In this document: one piece after another, positions 36,265-45,189 of the stretch
How positions within the stretch are numbered: the stretch's first letter is position 1
How the letters are laid out: every line of letters starts with the position of its first letter
The notes under the pieces: generated by a model
Told to the model about the DNA's origin: nothing
The model's input: the letters and a program-made list of their open reading frames with translations, nothing else
Databases searched by the model: none
NCBI RefSeq assembly: GCF_025907915.1
Contig: NZ_JAPAAF010000009.1
Span: 1-64,000 of the forward strand
Source of the DNA: Gaoshiqia sediminis
Lineage (GTDB): Bacteria; Bacteroidota; Bacteroidia; Bacteroidales; Prolixibacteraceae
Length of the DNA stretch: 64,000 nucleotides
Reading direction: 5' to 3'
Translations under genes and position numbers: made by a program

Positions 36265-37572
36265 ATGATTATAAAAAAGCTACTTCTGGCCTTATGCAGT
36301 TTATTGGCCTTTATCACCCCGCATGCGCAGAATTACCCGTACCAAAGCGATGTGTTGTGGGTAACCGCTCCCGACCATCCTAATTGGCTCTATCAGCTAA
36401 ACGAGGAAGCAAAAATTACCGTGTCGCTTTTCGAATATGGGATTTTGCAGGACAATTTGGAAATTTACTACAGCATCGGCCCCGAAATGATGCCAAGCGA
36501 GAAAACCGGAACAGCGATGCTGAAGAATAGCCAAGCGGTAATTTCGATCGGCACCATGTCGCAACCCGGCTTTAAAGATTGCCAGCTGAAGGTTTCGCTG
36601 AATGAGAAGGAGTATAAGCACCACATCAAAGTAGGCTTTGAGCCTGAAAAATTGACTCCCTACACCGAATTCCCGAATGATTTTGTCAGTTTCTGGAAAA
36701 AAGCAAAGGCGGATGCCGACGAATGCCCAATGAAATTGGAAAAAACTTTCGCACCCGAATATTCCAACGACTTGGTGGACTGTTACCTGGTAAAGTTACA
36801 GGCCTACAAAAAAGGAAGTTATGTGTATGGCTACCTCACTCTTCCCAAAAAGGGAGGCAAGTACCCTGTCGTATTTTCGCCACCCGGCGCAGGGATCAAG
36901 CCTATGAACCCGCTGAAGGATCTTTTTTATGCCGAAAGCGGCTTCATCCGGTTCGATATGGAAATTCATGGCATTCGGCCCAATCTGGATGCTGAAACGT
37001 ATAAAGAGGTCAGTCAGGCTTTTGGTAACGGGAACAACAGCTACTTGGTGAACGGACTGGAAAACAGGGACTCTTATTACATGAAAAAAGTGTACCTGGC
37101 GTGTTTGCGTGCTTTGGATTATTTAACCACCCTACCCGAGTGGGACGGAAAAAACCTGATTGTCCAGGGAGGGAGCCAGGGAGGGGCTTTGGCCCTGGTT
37201 ACCGCCGGATTGGATGAAAGGGTGACCGCCTGCGCCGCAAATCATCCCGCCTTAAGCGATATGGCCGGGTATAAAGCCGGACGTGCCGGAGGCTATCCGC
37301 ATCTTTTCACCAATTACGAGGGCATGGACACCCCTGAAAAGCTGAAAACACTGGAATACTATGATGTGGTGAATTTCGCCAAACGGATCAACGTACCCGT
37401 GTTTATGACCTGGGGGTACAACGACAATGTTTGTCCGCCCACTACCAGCTACATCGTTTACAATATATTGAACTGCGAGAAGGAAGCCTTGATTACACCG
37501 GTAAATGAACATTGGATTTCGCTAACAGCCCGTCATCAGATTTTGGATTGGATAAAGCAAAATCTTCGGTAG
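36265..37572 (+). CDS. Acetylxylan esterase-like protein, CE7
   Basis: Secreted alpha/beta-hydrolase that removes acetyl groups from xylan or xylo-oligosaccharides. ATG 36265 is chosen because it starts a signal peptide (LLLALCSLLAFITPHAQ); the frame opens earlier at a TTG. The 435 residues comprise an N-terminal beta-rich domain (about 22-130) and the CE7 catalytic domain. The triad is Ser304 in QGGSQGG, Asp387 in GYNDNVCPP and His416 in NEHW. Composition is like that of the core genes, so it is probably not part of the AT-rich cassette. A related cephalosporin-C deacetylase activity is usual in CE7. Confidence 0.9.
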   Translation: MIIKKLLLALCSLLAFITPHAQNYPYQSDVLWVTAPDHPNWLYQLNEEAKITVSLFEYGILQDNLEIYYSIGPEMMPSEKTGTAMLKNSQAVISIGTMSQPGFKDCQLKVSLNEKEYKHHIKVGFEPEKLTPYTEFPNDFVSFWKKAKADADECPMKLEKTFAPEYSNDLVDCYLVKLQAYKKGSYVYGYLTLPKKGGKYPVVFSPPGAGIKPMNPLKDLFYAESGFIRFDMEIHGIRPNLDAETYKEVSQAFGNGNNSYLVNGLENRDSYYMKKVYLACLRALDYLTTLPEWDGKNLIVQGGSQGGALALVTAGLDERVTACAANHPALSDMAGYKAGRAGGYPHLFTNYEGMDTPEKLKTLEYYDVVNFAKRINVPVFMTWGYNDNVCPPTTSYIVYNILNCEKEALITPVNEHWISLTARHQILDWIKQNLR

Positions 37573-37685
37573 CAGCCCGGTCCCGAAACTTTTGCCAGTG
37601 CCTCCGCTCACATTCCGCGGCTTTTTATACCTTTAGGTAGCTGAAACAACACCGGTGACCTGCTACACCCGAAAAAACCAAACGC

Positions 37686-38615
37686 ATGATCTACGACGAA
37701 AAATCATTCCTGCCCGACATGTTCGACAGCCCGGAGCTGCACCAGAAAATTATAGATGCCCTGCCCATCCCCATCTTTTACCGCGATGTACATGGCATTT
37801 ATCGCTCTACCAACAAGGCACACGAAAGTTTTATCGGCCTCACCAAGGAGCAAATTATCGGCAAAACCGTGTTTGACGTGCAGCCGCCCGAAATTGCTGA
37901 AATTTATGCCCGCCGCGACCAGGAACTGTTCGACAGTCCCGGCAACCAGATTTACGAAACCAAGTTTCGCTTGCCCGACGGCACCATGCGCGATGTGGTG
38001 TTCAACAAGGCGGTGATCCGCGACGACGCGGGCAAAATTATGGGTATCGTAGGTTCCATCTTCGATGTCACCGACCGCAAAAAAGCCGAGCGCAAGCTCG
38101 AAAAAGCGCAGGAAGCTACCGTGATTGCCTCGGCCATGCTGCACAAAATCAGGGCCGGTGTCATCATTGTTGACAACGAGTACAAGGTGATCGACTCGAA
38201 CCAGGGTTTTGCCCGTTTGTTTGGCGAAGAAATCGAAGAGCTTTACGAAACCATCCCTGGACTGATTGGCGCCGACCTGAAAGAGCTGGTCCCGGAGGTG
38301 GTGTACAAAATGTTTTCCTCCATCATGGTTTCGGGCGAAAATATGCTGGAGCGCGACCTGAAAATTCAAAGCCGTCTGCTGCACATCTCGGTGGTTAGCA
38401 TCTACAAAAACCGGGTGGTGGGCGCTCTTATCCGCGACATGTCGGCCCCCTCGCTGGTGCGCGAGGAAATCATCAGCCGGGCACAACGGGTTAACAAGCA
38501 AAATCTGGAAACCGTGCAAAAAATCGCTTTCCTGCTGGGCGAAAATGCCTCGCTCACCGAAGAATTACTTAACTCCATCATCGAATCATACAAATACGGG
38601 GAGGACGAAAACTGA
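37686..38615 (+). CDS. Double PAS-domain sensor protein
   Basis: Soluble protein of 309 residues. PAS 1 (about 20-130) has PIPIFYRDVHGIYRSTNKAHESFIG and ends in the PAC phrase GIVGSIFDVTDRKKAERKLEKA. PAS 2 (about 145-260) reads RAGVIIVDNEYKVIDSNQGFARLFGEEIEEL. The C-terminal 50 residues are helical, with no kinase or output domain. The stop overlaps the SpoIIE start (TGATG), so the two are a sensor and phosphatase pair. No Fe-S Cys motif is present in this copy. The pair lies back-to-back with the hydrogenase-linked regulatory run, and hydrogenase-like sensors of this group are known to neighbour PAS/PP2C genes in anaerobes. Confidence 0.88.
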   Translation: MIYDEKSFLPDMFDSPELHQKIIDALPIPIFYRDVHGIYRSTNKAHESFIGLTKEQIIGKTVFDVQPPEIAEIYARRDQELFDSPGNQIYETKFRLPDGTMRDVVFNKAVIRDDAGKIMGIVGSIFDVTDRKKAERKLEKAQEATVIASAMLHKIRAGVIIVDNEYKVIDSNQGFARLFGEEIEELYETIPGLIGADLKELVPEVVYKMFSSIMVSGENMLERDLKIQSRLLHISVVSIYKNRVVGALIRDMSAPSLVREEIISRAQRVNKQNLETVQKIAFLLGENASLTEELLNSIIESYKYGEDEN

Positions 38616-39796
38616 TGGCTGACTTTCATGTTGAGATCGACTTTCAGCAAAAACAAGCCAAGGGCGAAGTGGTTTGCGGCGATGTGTTCCACACCCGGCG
38701 CATCAGCGAGGAAGGGCGTACCATCCTGGTGCTTTCGGATGGCATTGGCCACGGCGTGAAGGCCAACGTGCTGGCCACCCTCACCGCCTCGATGGCGCTC
38801 AACTACACCTCGTTCCACACCAAACCTGAAATTGCCGCTAACATTTTCATGCGGGTGCTTCCCCGCAGCAGCGAGGGAAAAGAGAGCTATGCCACCTTCA
38901 CCATTATTGAAATCGACAACGACGAGCTGGTGCGCATCATCAACTACGACAACCCGCCCACCATCATCCTGCGCAACGGAAAACCCTTTGCCCCACGCGA
39001 GATTGAAATGAACATCCGCGGCGAGGAAAACGTGGGCAAAATTCTGCGTATCCGCGAATTCAAGCCAGTCAAAGAAGACCGTATCCTCTTTTTAACCGAT
39101 GGAGTTACCCAAAGCGGCTTGGGCGGAAAGCGTCACCCCATGGGTTGGGGACAACCGGAAGTTTCGCTGTTTGCCCAAAAGCAAATCGCCCGCGAACCGG
39201 AAATATCGGCCACCCGCCTGGCCCGAAAAATCCTGAACCATGCAGCCATGAACGATAACTTTGAGATGAAGGACGACACCAGCTGCGGAGTGGTTTATTT
39301 TCGTCAACCCCGCGAGTTTATGCTGATCACCGGCCCGCCCTTTTACAAGATCAAAGACTTCGAGTTTGTGAAACGGGTACAGGATTTCCCCGGGAAGAAA
39401 ATCATTTGCGGGGGTACCACGGCCGAAATCATTGCCCGTGAACTTAACCTGGAAGTGACCATCCAACACCGGTATGCCGATGCTTCCATCCCGCCGGTGG
39501 CTCACATGGAAGGCTTCGAAATGGTCACCGAAGGCATCCTGACCATGGGTAAAGTGGAAGAAATCCTGGAAACTTACACCAGCGACACCCGCCTGGGCAA
39601 TTCGCCGCCCGATGAGGTGGTGAAACTGTTGATGGAGCACGACACCATCCACATCATTGTGGGTACCCGCATCAACTGGGCTCACCAGGACCCCGACCAG
39701 CCGGTGGAACTGGAGATCCGCAAATTTGTGGTCAAGCGGATTGTCAAGTTGCTGGAAGAACGCTTCTTCAAGAAAGTACAACTTGAATTTGTCTAA
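38615..39796 (+). CDS. SpoIIE-family PP2C serine phosphatase
   Basis: Protein of 393 residues. The first 230 or so form a PP2C/SpoIIE domain with the metal ligands LSDGIGHGVKAN (about 35-46), ILFLTDGVTQSGLGG and the closing KDDTSCGVVYF. The last 160 residues (FMLITGPPFYKIKDFEFVKR onward) form an extension typical of the hydrogenase-linked type, of unknown role. It would dephosphorylate an STAS-type antagonist or another Ser/Thr target and thereby oppose the HATPase kinase genes on the other side of the gap. It is translationally coupled to the PAS sensor. Confidence 0.9.
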   Translation: MADFHVEIDFQQKQAKGEVVCGDVFHTRRISEEGRTILVLSDGIGHGVKANVLATLTASMALNYTSFHTKPEIAANIFMRVLPRSSEGKESYATFTIIEIDNDELVRIINYDNPPTIILRNGKPFAPREIEMNIRGEENVGKILRIREFKPVKEDRILFLTDGVTQSGLGGKRHPMGWGQPEVSLFAQKQIAREPEISATRLARKILNHAAMNDNFEMKDDTSCGVVYFRQPREFMLITGPPFYKIKDFEFVKRVQDFPGKKIICGGTTAEIIARELNLEVTIQHRYADASIPPVAHMEGFEMVTEGILTMGKVEEILETYTSDTRLGNSPPDEVVKLLMEHDTIHIIVGTRINWAHQDPDQPVELEIRKFVVKRIVKLLEERFFKKVQLEFV

Positions 39797-39906
39797 GACA
39801 TTCCATATTAAGCATGTTTCCGATTTTTAATTCCGAAGAACTTATTGTATTTTGCACAGTCTGTTTTTGCTTTCAGCTGCCCAAATAGCTTCCTCCATCC
39901 CGGAAA

Positions 39907-39914
39907 TACTTTTG
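39907..39914 (+). promoter_or_regulatory. Candidate -7 box for the GH9 gene
   Basis: TACTTTTG matches TAnnTTTG and lies 80 bases before the GH9 ATG. No clear -33 element is visible. Confidence 0.3.
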
Positions 39915-39994
39915 GAATTCAGTTTCCTGATCGGAAGAATCTATACAGGCTGCCGGGTAAAGCGAACATACATTAAACCCAAAACTAAACTAAC

Positions 39995-41638
39995 ATGAAA
40001 AACCTATTGATTGTTCTGACTTTTTTGGTGGTCACAGCTTGCCAGCCAGAGAAAAAGACCGGAATCACGATCCATCTCAACTCAATTGGCTTTCTTCCTT
40101 CCGCGAAAAAAACAGCCTCGATTGTTGGCGAAGTAAAATCTTTCGTATTGAAACGCGAAGACGACCATGCCGTTGTTTTCAAAGGCGAAACTACCGTCCC
40201 CGTTCTTCAGCAGGATGTTGATCAGCACGTGTGTCTGGCCGATTTTTCCAGCTTCACGGAAGAAGGGAAATATTATCTGGAGACCCAGGATGGAAGCCGC
40301 TCTGTCTCCGTTGAAATTTCGCCAACCGTTTACCACGATGCCTTTTATACCAGCATGCGGGCTTTTTACCTGTGGCGCTGCGGAACGGCTGTGGAAGGCG
40401 AACACAACGGCCAGATTTTTTCGCATGGCCCGTGCCATCTGCACGATGGCTATGACGATTTCACCGGAAATCCCGGTCAGTGGCGCGATGGCACCGGAGG
40501 CTGGCACGATGCCGGCGACTACGGGAAATACACCGTCAATGCCGGGATCACTTTGGGCATGCTGTTCCTGGCCTGGGACCAATTTCAGCCTCAACTGGAA
40601 CAGTTTCCGCTAAACCTACCCGAAACCGCTCCCGGGTTCCCGGATTACCTGAAAGAGCTGAAATGGGAAACCGACTGGCTGTTTTCGATGCAATACCCGG
40701 ATGGTTCGGGACGCGTGTCGCATAAACTTACCCGGTTGAACTTTGCGCCCTTCATCGCCGCCGATGCGGACACGGCCAGACGGTATTTTACGGAATGGAG
40801 TTCGGCTGCAACAGCCAGCTTTACGGGCATGATGGCCCAGGCAGCGCGTTACTTTCAGCCTTATGATGCCGACTACGCTCAAAAATGCCTGGATGCGGCC
40901 TTGCTGAGTTACGATTTTTTGCAAAAGAACCCCGAATACAAGCGGTTTGAGCAGGGCGATTTCAAAACCGGGGGCTACCAGTCGCCCGACGAGGACGACC
41001 GCCTGTGGGCAGCAGCCGAGTTATGGGAAACTACCGACGAAAGCAAATACCTGACCGATTTTGAGGAACGCGCTGCTGCCATGGACTGTCAAGTTGATGA
41101 AGACTGGGATTGGGCCGACGTTTCCAACCTGGCCATGTTTACTTACGCGCTTTCGGAAAAAGAAGGCAAAACGCCCGAAGTGTCCGAAAAAATCACACAA
41201 AACATAGTAACTGTTGCCAACGAGATTACCGAGAAAGGACGTCAGGATGTGTACGGGCGCCCACTGGGTGGTCGCTATTACTGGGGCTGCAACGGCACCG
41301 TTGCCCGGCAGGCGATCAACTTACAGGTGGCTAACCGCCTTTCGCCAAACCCGGCATATCGTCAAACCGCGCTCGATGCCATTTCCCATCTGCTTGGCCG
41401 AAATTACTACAACCGCTCTTTCGTAACCGGCCTGGGCATTTCACCCGCCATGCACCCGCATGACCGGCGTTCGGGCGCCGACGAGCTTACTGATCCCTGG
41501 CCCGGCTACCTGGTAGGCGGCGGCCACTCGGCAACCGGCTGGAACGATCTGGAAGAAGATTATGCCACCAACGAAATCGCGATCAACTGGCAGGGGGCGC
41601 TGGTGTATGCCCTGGCCGGCTTTCTGGCAGATGAATAA
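39995..41638 (+). CDS. Glycoside hydrolase family 9 endoglucanase, lipoprotein
   Basis: Inverting cellulase of 547 residues. A lipoprotein signal comes first (lipobox VTAC, Cys16), then an Ig-like CelD_N domain (about 23-110), then the (alpha/alpha)6 GH9 barrel. WHDAGDYGKY (170-179) supplies the catalytic Asp172 and Asp175. The acid Glu is Glu527 in NEIAINW, and HPHDRRSGAD corresponds to the usual HxR substrate loop. The lipid anchor suggests a cell-bound role in beta-glucan breakdown. No carbohydrate-binding module or T9SS C-terminal signal is visible. Confidence 0.93.
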   Translation: MKNLLIVLTFLVVTACQPEKKTGITIHLNSIGFLPSAKKTASIVGEVKSFVLKREDDHAVVFKGETTVPVLQQDVDQHVCLADFSSFTEEGKYYLETQDGSRSVSVEISPTVYHDAFYTSMRAFYLWRCGTAVEGEHNGQIFSHGPCHLHDGYDDFTGNPGQWRDGTGGWHDAGDYGKYTVNAGITLGMLFLAWDQFQPQLEQFPLNLPETAPGFPDYLKELKWETDWLFSMQYPDGSGRVSHKLTRLNFAPFIAADADTARRYFTEWSSAATASFTGMMAQAARYFQPYDADYAQKCLDAALLSYDFLQKNPEYKRFEQGDFKTGGYQSPDEDDRLWAAAELWETTDESKYLTDFEERAAAMDCQVDEDWDWADVSNLAMFTYALSEKEGKTPEVSEKITQNIVTVANEITEKGRQDVYGRPLGGRYYWGCNGTVARQAINLQVANRLSPNPAYRQTALDAISHLLGRNYYNRSFVTGLGISPAMHPHDRRSGADELTDPWPGYLVGGGHSATGWNDLEEDYATNEIAINWQGALVYALAGFLADE

Positions 41639-41795
41639 ATCAGCAACAAATATCAAGGCAAAAGTTAAAAGGTAAAAGACTGGAAACAGTCTGATATTGA
41701 AAACGATCCTCCGGGAAAAAGTTTTCAGACAAGAAATTCTCGTAAAAGAGGTTCACGAAGCTTTCCAAGGTGACAACGAAACGCAAACAATAGCC

Positions 41796-41831
41796 ATAAA
41801 AAATGCCCCGTGGTACGAACCTCGGGGCATT
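41796..41831 (-). terminator. Terminator after the DHOD-like gene
   Basis: AATGCCCCG (41802-41810) pairs with CGGGGCATT (41823-41831). The minus-strand RNA ends in a T6-containing tail. Confidence 0.8.
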
Positions 41832-41906
41832 CAACAATCAACATCTGCCAATTTCTTTTGATTTTTTCCCTTTTGACTTATGACTTGACTTTTTCCTTAA
41901 AACTGT

Positions 41907-42920
41907 TTACACCATCGGGTATTTTTTAAATACTTCTTCCGCTTTCATCAGGATATCAACATACTGGGCCCGTTGATAGGTGAACGGGTCCTTCATGTTT
42001 TTGCGCGATAATTTGCCGCGGAAATCGGCCAACGATTTGTATCCTTTGTCATTCATCCAAGTAGTCAAATCATTCAGCATGGTAGTTACGCAAGCAGGCT
42101 GTTTGCGGTAAATGGCCGAAACCACCTGTACGGTATCCACTCCGGCGAGCAACATTTTAACAATATCCTCGGCTCCGGAAATACCTCGTGTACCGCAAAT
42201 GCTGGCATCCATATTACCATACAGCAAACCCGCATAACGAAGGGCAAGCTGATAATCTTTTTCACGGGTTAATTCCCACGGATAAAAGAAAATTTCGTCC
42301 TGAATATCAATATCCGGCTGAAAAAAACGGTTGAAAAGCACATAGCCATCGGCCCCGACCTCATCCAGTTTTTTAATGAAATTCAGCGTGTTGGTGTAAA
42401 ACGGGCTCAACTTCACGCTTACCGGAATTTTCACAGCCTTTTTTACGCTTTCAACAATTTGCACCTGCTTGTATTCCACCTTTTCACCTTCCACCTCAAA
42501 ATAGCCCGGCGTGGCATACAAGTTTATTTCCAGTGCATCAACGCCGGTTTGTTCCAGTTCGCGGGCATAATCCACCCAAGTAGGTTCGTAGATGGCATTT
42601 AAACTGGCGATTACCGGAACTCTTACGTTGTTCTTCAAGGTCTTCAGGTTGAACAGGTGTTCCTTCGGACCAGCATGTTCCATATTCGGGAAAAGCCTCG
42701 TCATTTCGGCATTGCGCTCTTCGTATTCGTGCAGCTCTTCTTCCATCTGGATGGATTCGAGCTGGATCTGCTCTTCGAACAGCGACTTGTAAACGATGGC
42801 GGCGATACCGGCTTCTTCCAGTTCTTCGATAATTTCGGGCTTACTGACAAGGTTACTGGCTCCCAGGATAATCGGGTTTTTCAGCTTTAACCCCATGTAG
42901 TTGGTGGATAGATCTGCCAT
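41907..42920 (-). CDS. Dihydroorotate dehydrogenase-like protein
   Basis: FMN-binding TIM-barrel protein of 337 residues, similar to class 1 DHODH. It begins with the typical MADLSTNYMGLKLKNPIILGAS and has ALEINLY, IPVSVKLSPFYTN and the phosphate-binding SGAEDIVKMLLAGVDTVQVVSAIY. It differs from true PyrD in the active-site loop: the usual nucleophilic Cys/Ser region reads GYVLFNRFFQPDIDI, so pyrimidine synthesis is not certain. Many Bacteroidota carry this paralogue in addition to pyrD. It stands alone with its own terminator. Confidence 0.85.
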   Translation of the reverse strand: MADLSTNYMGLKLKNPIILGASNLVSKPEIIEELEEAGIAAIVYKSLFEEQIQLESIQMEEELHEYEERNAEMTRLFPNMEHAGPKEHLFNLKTLKNNVRVPVIASLNAIYEPTWVDYARELEQTGVDALEINLYATPGYFEVEGEKVEYKQVQIVESVKKAVKIPVSVKLSPFYTNTLNFIKKLDEVGADGYVLFNRFFQPDIDIQDEIFFYPWELTREKDYQLALRYAGLLYGNMDASICGTRGISGAEDIVKMLLAGVDTVQVVSAIYRKQPACVTTMLNDLTTWMNDKGYKSLADFRGKLSRKNMKDPFTYQRAQYVDILMKAEEVFKKYPMV

Positions 42921-43083
42921 AATATTGATTTTTTTGGGTTATTTTCTGCTAGTAAAACTTAATTTAACAAGCTTTTGTTCAAGGTTGAAAAAGAAAAATC
43001 GGCCAGCTTGGAAAATATTGGCAAGCATAATCCCGAGAATGACTACTTTCATAACCGGAATAATATCCACACCGGTTGAAATC

Positions 43084-44604
43084 TTACTTGCCCGAATTAC
43101 TGACAAAAGCAATCTGTTTGCTATCGGGCGACCAGGATGGAACGTTGATCGTTCCCTGTCCGCCGTACAAATAACCAATCACTCTGGGTGCGCCTCCGGC
43201 TGTTGGCATCAGGCGCAGCATCACCCGTTTATAGGAAGGGTGCGAATTGAATTCGATATCGGGTGGAAACGAAATAAAAGCAATCCATTTTCCATCGGGC
43301 GAAATGTGTGGAAACCAATCGTTATATTCGTCAAAAGTCAGTTGTTCTTTTCCGCTTCCATCGGGTTTCATGCGCCACAACTGCATGGCACCTGTCTGGC
43401 TCCCGTTGTAGTAAATGCAGCGTCCGTCGGGCGAATATTCGCAGCCATCCACATGCTCTCCGGGTTTGTTGTCGGTCAAGGCCACTTCGGCACCACCGTC
43501 AATGGATTTCCTGTAAATGTTGTAAACAGGGCTGCCTTCGCGCTGTGCCACGTAAACCACCTCTTTGTTGTTGGGTGCCCAACCATGCCAATAGGAAGGA
43601 GTTTCTTTCGTAACCAACTGAGGCTCTCCTCCTTCCAGCGGCAGCACATACACGGTTGAACCTCCACCGGGCATTCCTTCGCGGTGATGACTGATGGCCA
43701 GCAGTTTTCCGTTGAAGGAAATGCCGTGGTCGTTATTGTTTCGGTTGGCAAAACCGGTATTCAGCAATTCCAGGTCACCGCCTTCCACCGGAATTTTATA
43801 TAGCAAGCCATCCATATTAAACAACAATTTCTTTCCGTCGGGCATCCAGTTTGGCGCTTCAAAACGATCTTCCGTTTCATAAATCACCCTACGTACACCA
43901 TTAAACACATTCATCGTTTCGAGACGGCAGCCCAGCCAGCCTTCCGTATTCGGGTCATAGCCGTCGGCAACCGGACGGTCGATGCGTACGTTCCAAATCC
44001 TGGCCTGTTCCACAACTTCCGGGTTGTGCGAGCTGATGAAAATACCGGCCAGCACTTCATTGGGCAGGTTCTCCATTTCCTTTTTACCAATCAACAGGAG
44101 TGGCTCTCCCGGATGAGCAGCACGCATGATAAGCGCTTTTCCGGAGCGCTCCAGTTGTATGATCTGATAATTGGGTTTAGGTGCAAAAATCTGATCCTGC
44201 GGATCGCGCATAAAAGCACCACGCAGAGGGCGGCACTGCATCAACGTAAGCCCGTCGCCATGTAAAACTGCCGAGCAATGTACATCCTGCTCATCATCCG
44301 AAGCCCTCACCATCCAACCAACTTTTCGGTGCGGATCAACACCTTCGCCCACAAACGAAAAGTTTGCAGTTAGGATGAAATCGCCCTTCAATTCGTTGAA
44401 CAAATAGTGAAACTCGTCGCGCTCAAACCAAATGTTGTAGCCTGAGCCGGACAACGTGTACGTTTGTGAAACTTCATCGTAAGCGGATGACCCTGCCAGT
44501 TTTGGGGAACCAATATCCCGGTTAAACCGAAAAATATCGGCAGGCTGCTGGGAAAACGCAGGAGAAGAAAGCATACAAAACAGAAGTAAAGCCGCTGGTT
44601 TCAT
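43084..44604 (-). CDS. Secreted PD40/TolB-like beta-propeller protein
   Basis: Exported protein of 506 residues with a signal peptide ending PAFSQ. Residues 25-215 resemble a DUF1349/concanavalin-like beta sandwich (GSGYNIWFERDEFHYLFNELKGDFILTANF). Residues 235-506 are a TolB-type propeller with PD40 repeats (NWMPDGKKLLFN, YSPDGRCIYYNG, HISPDGKWIAFIS, SWSPDSKQIAFVS). It has no Tol-Pal partner, so a Tol role is unlikely. Proteins of this architecture are frequent near carbohydrate genes in Bacteroidota; the function is unknown. Confidence 0.8.
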   Translation of the reverse strand: MKPAALLLFCMLSSPAFSQQPADIFRFNRDIGSPKLAGSSAYDEVSQTYTLSGSGYNIWFERDEFHYLFNELKGDFILTANFSFVGEGVDPHRKVGWMVRASDDEQDVHCSAVLHGDGLTLMQCRPLRGAFMRDPQDQIFAPKPNYQIIQLERSGKALIMRAAHPGEPLLLIGKKEMENLPNEVLAGIFISSHNPEVVEQARIWNVRIDRPVADGYDPNTEGWLGCRLETMNVFNGVRRVIYETEDRFEAPNWMPDGKKLLFNMDGLLYKIPVEGGDLELLNTGFANRNNNDHGISFNGKLLAISHHREGMPGGGSTVYVLPLEGGEPQLVTKETPSYWHGWAPNNKEVVYVAQREGSPVYNIYRKSIDGGAEVALTDNKPGEHVDGCEYSPDGRCIYYNGSQTGAMQLWRMKPDGSGKEQLTFDEYNDWFPHISPDGKWIAFISFPPDIEFNSHPSYKRVMLRLMPTAGGAPRVIGYLYGGQGTINVPSWSPDSKQIAFVSNSGK

Positions 44605-44713
44605 AGGAAGTTGTTTAGGTTTATGAATCGTATTATAACGATTAAAGGTAATAAATCCTTTACAAAACCCGAGCTCTATCGCTGTCTACTTCAAGCGCTT
44701 TTACCGTTTATTA

Positions 44714-45115
44714 TCAAAAAGAATGGCGGTCATTTTTCCGGTAAACCAAGCCATTGAACCGGGCAATCACCTCGTCTGCCTCGTCAGTCACAAGCACATC
44801 ATAAGCGCCGATTCGTTTAGGATCGGCCAGCTCAGTGGCGGTGGCATACAAGGTACCGTTTGACTTTCCTTTCAAAAATGAAATATTTACATTCACCGCC
44901 AGCGCCAGCTGCCCTCGGCTGTTTGATGCCACAGCAAAAGCCAGGTCGGCCAGTGTAAAAATAGCGCCGCCCTGCACCACGTTTGCAGCATTCAGGTGCT
45001 TTTCTTCAATGCCAAGTTTTGCTTTGCAAAAACCAGGACCGGCTTCCATGATTTCAACCCCGGTTAGGGCCGCATAACGATCGTTTTTAAAATAATTCTT
45101 CAAATTTTCGGTCAT
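44714..45115 (-). CDS. PaaI-family hotdog thioesterase
   Basis: Acyl-CoA thioesterase-like protein of 133 residues with a single hotdog fold. The family motif NVVQGGAIFTLADLAFAVASN (about 45-65) carries the Gly-Gly and the Asp that polarise the thioester, and AVNVNISFLKGKS is the central strand. Length fits the PaaI group. The acyl group is unknown. It lies 74 bases downstream of hppA in the same direction, so it might be co-transcribed with it. Confidence 0.9.
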   Translation of the reverse strand: MTENLKNYFKNDRYAALTGVEIMEAGPGFCKAKLGIEEKHLNAANVVQGGAIFTLADLAFAVASNSRGQLALAVNVNISFLKGKSNGTLYATATELADPKRIGAYDVLVTDEADEVIARFNGLVYRKNDRHSF

Positions 45116-45189
45116 TTGTCTTTTTATTAAGAAGAAAAACCTGCGAACGGCAGCTCACAGGTTTTCCCAAATCATGCATTAATTTCTTT

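Noticed and set aside
36265-37572. CE7 esterase as part of the DUF262 cassette
   Set aside because: Its base composition matches the core genes and a hairpin separates it from the cassette.
43084-44604. Tol-Pal system TolB
   Set aside because: TolA, TolQ, TolR and Pal are absent, and the N-terminal domain is not that of TolB.
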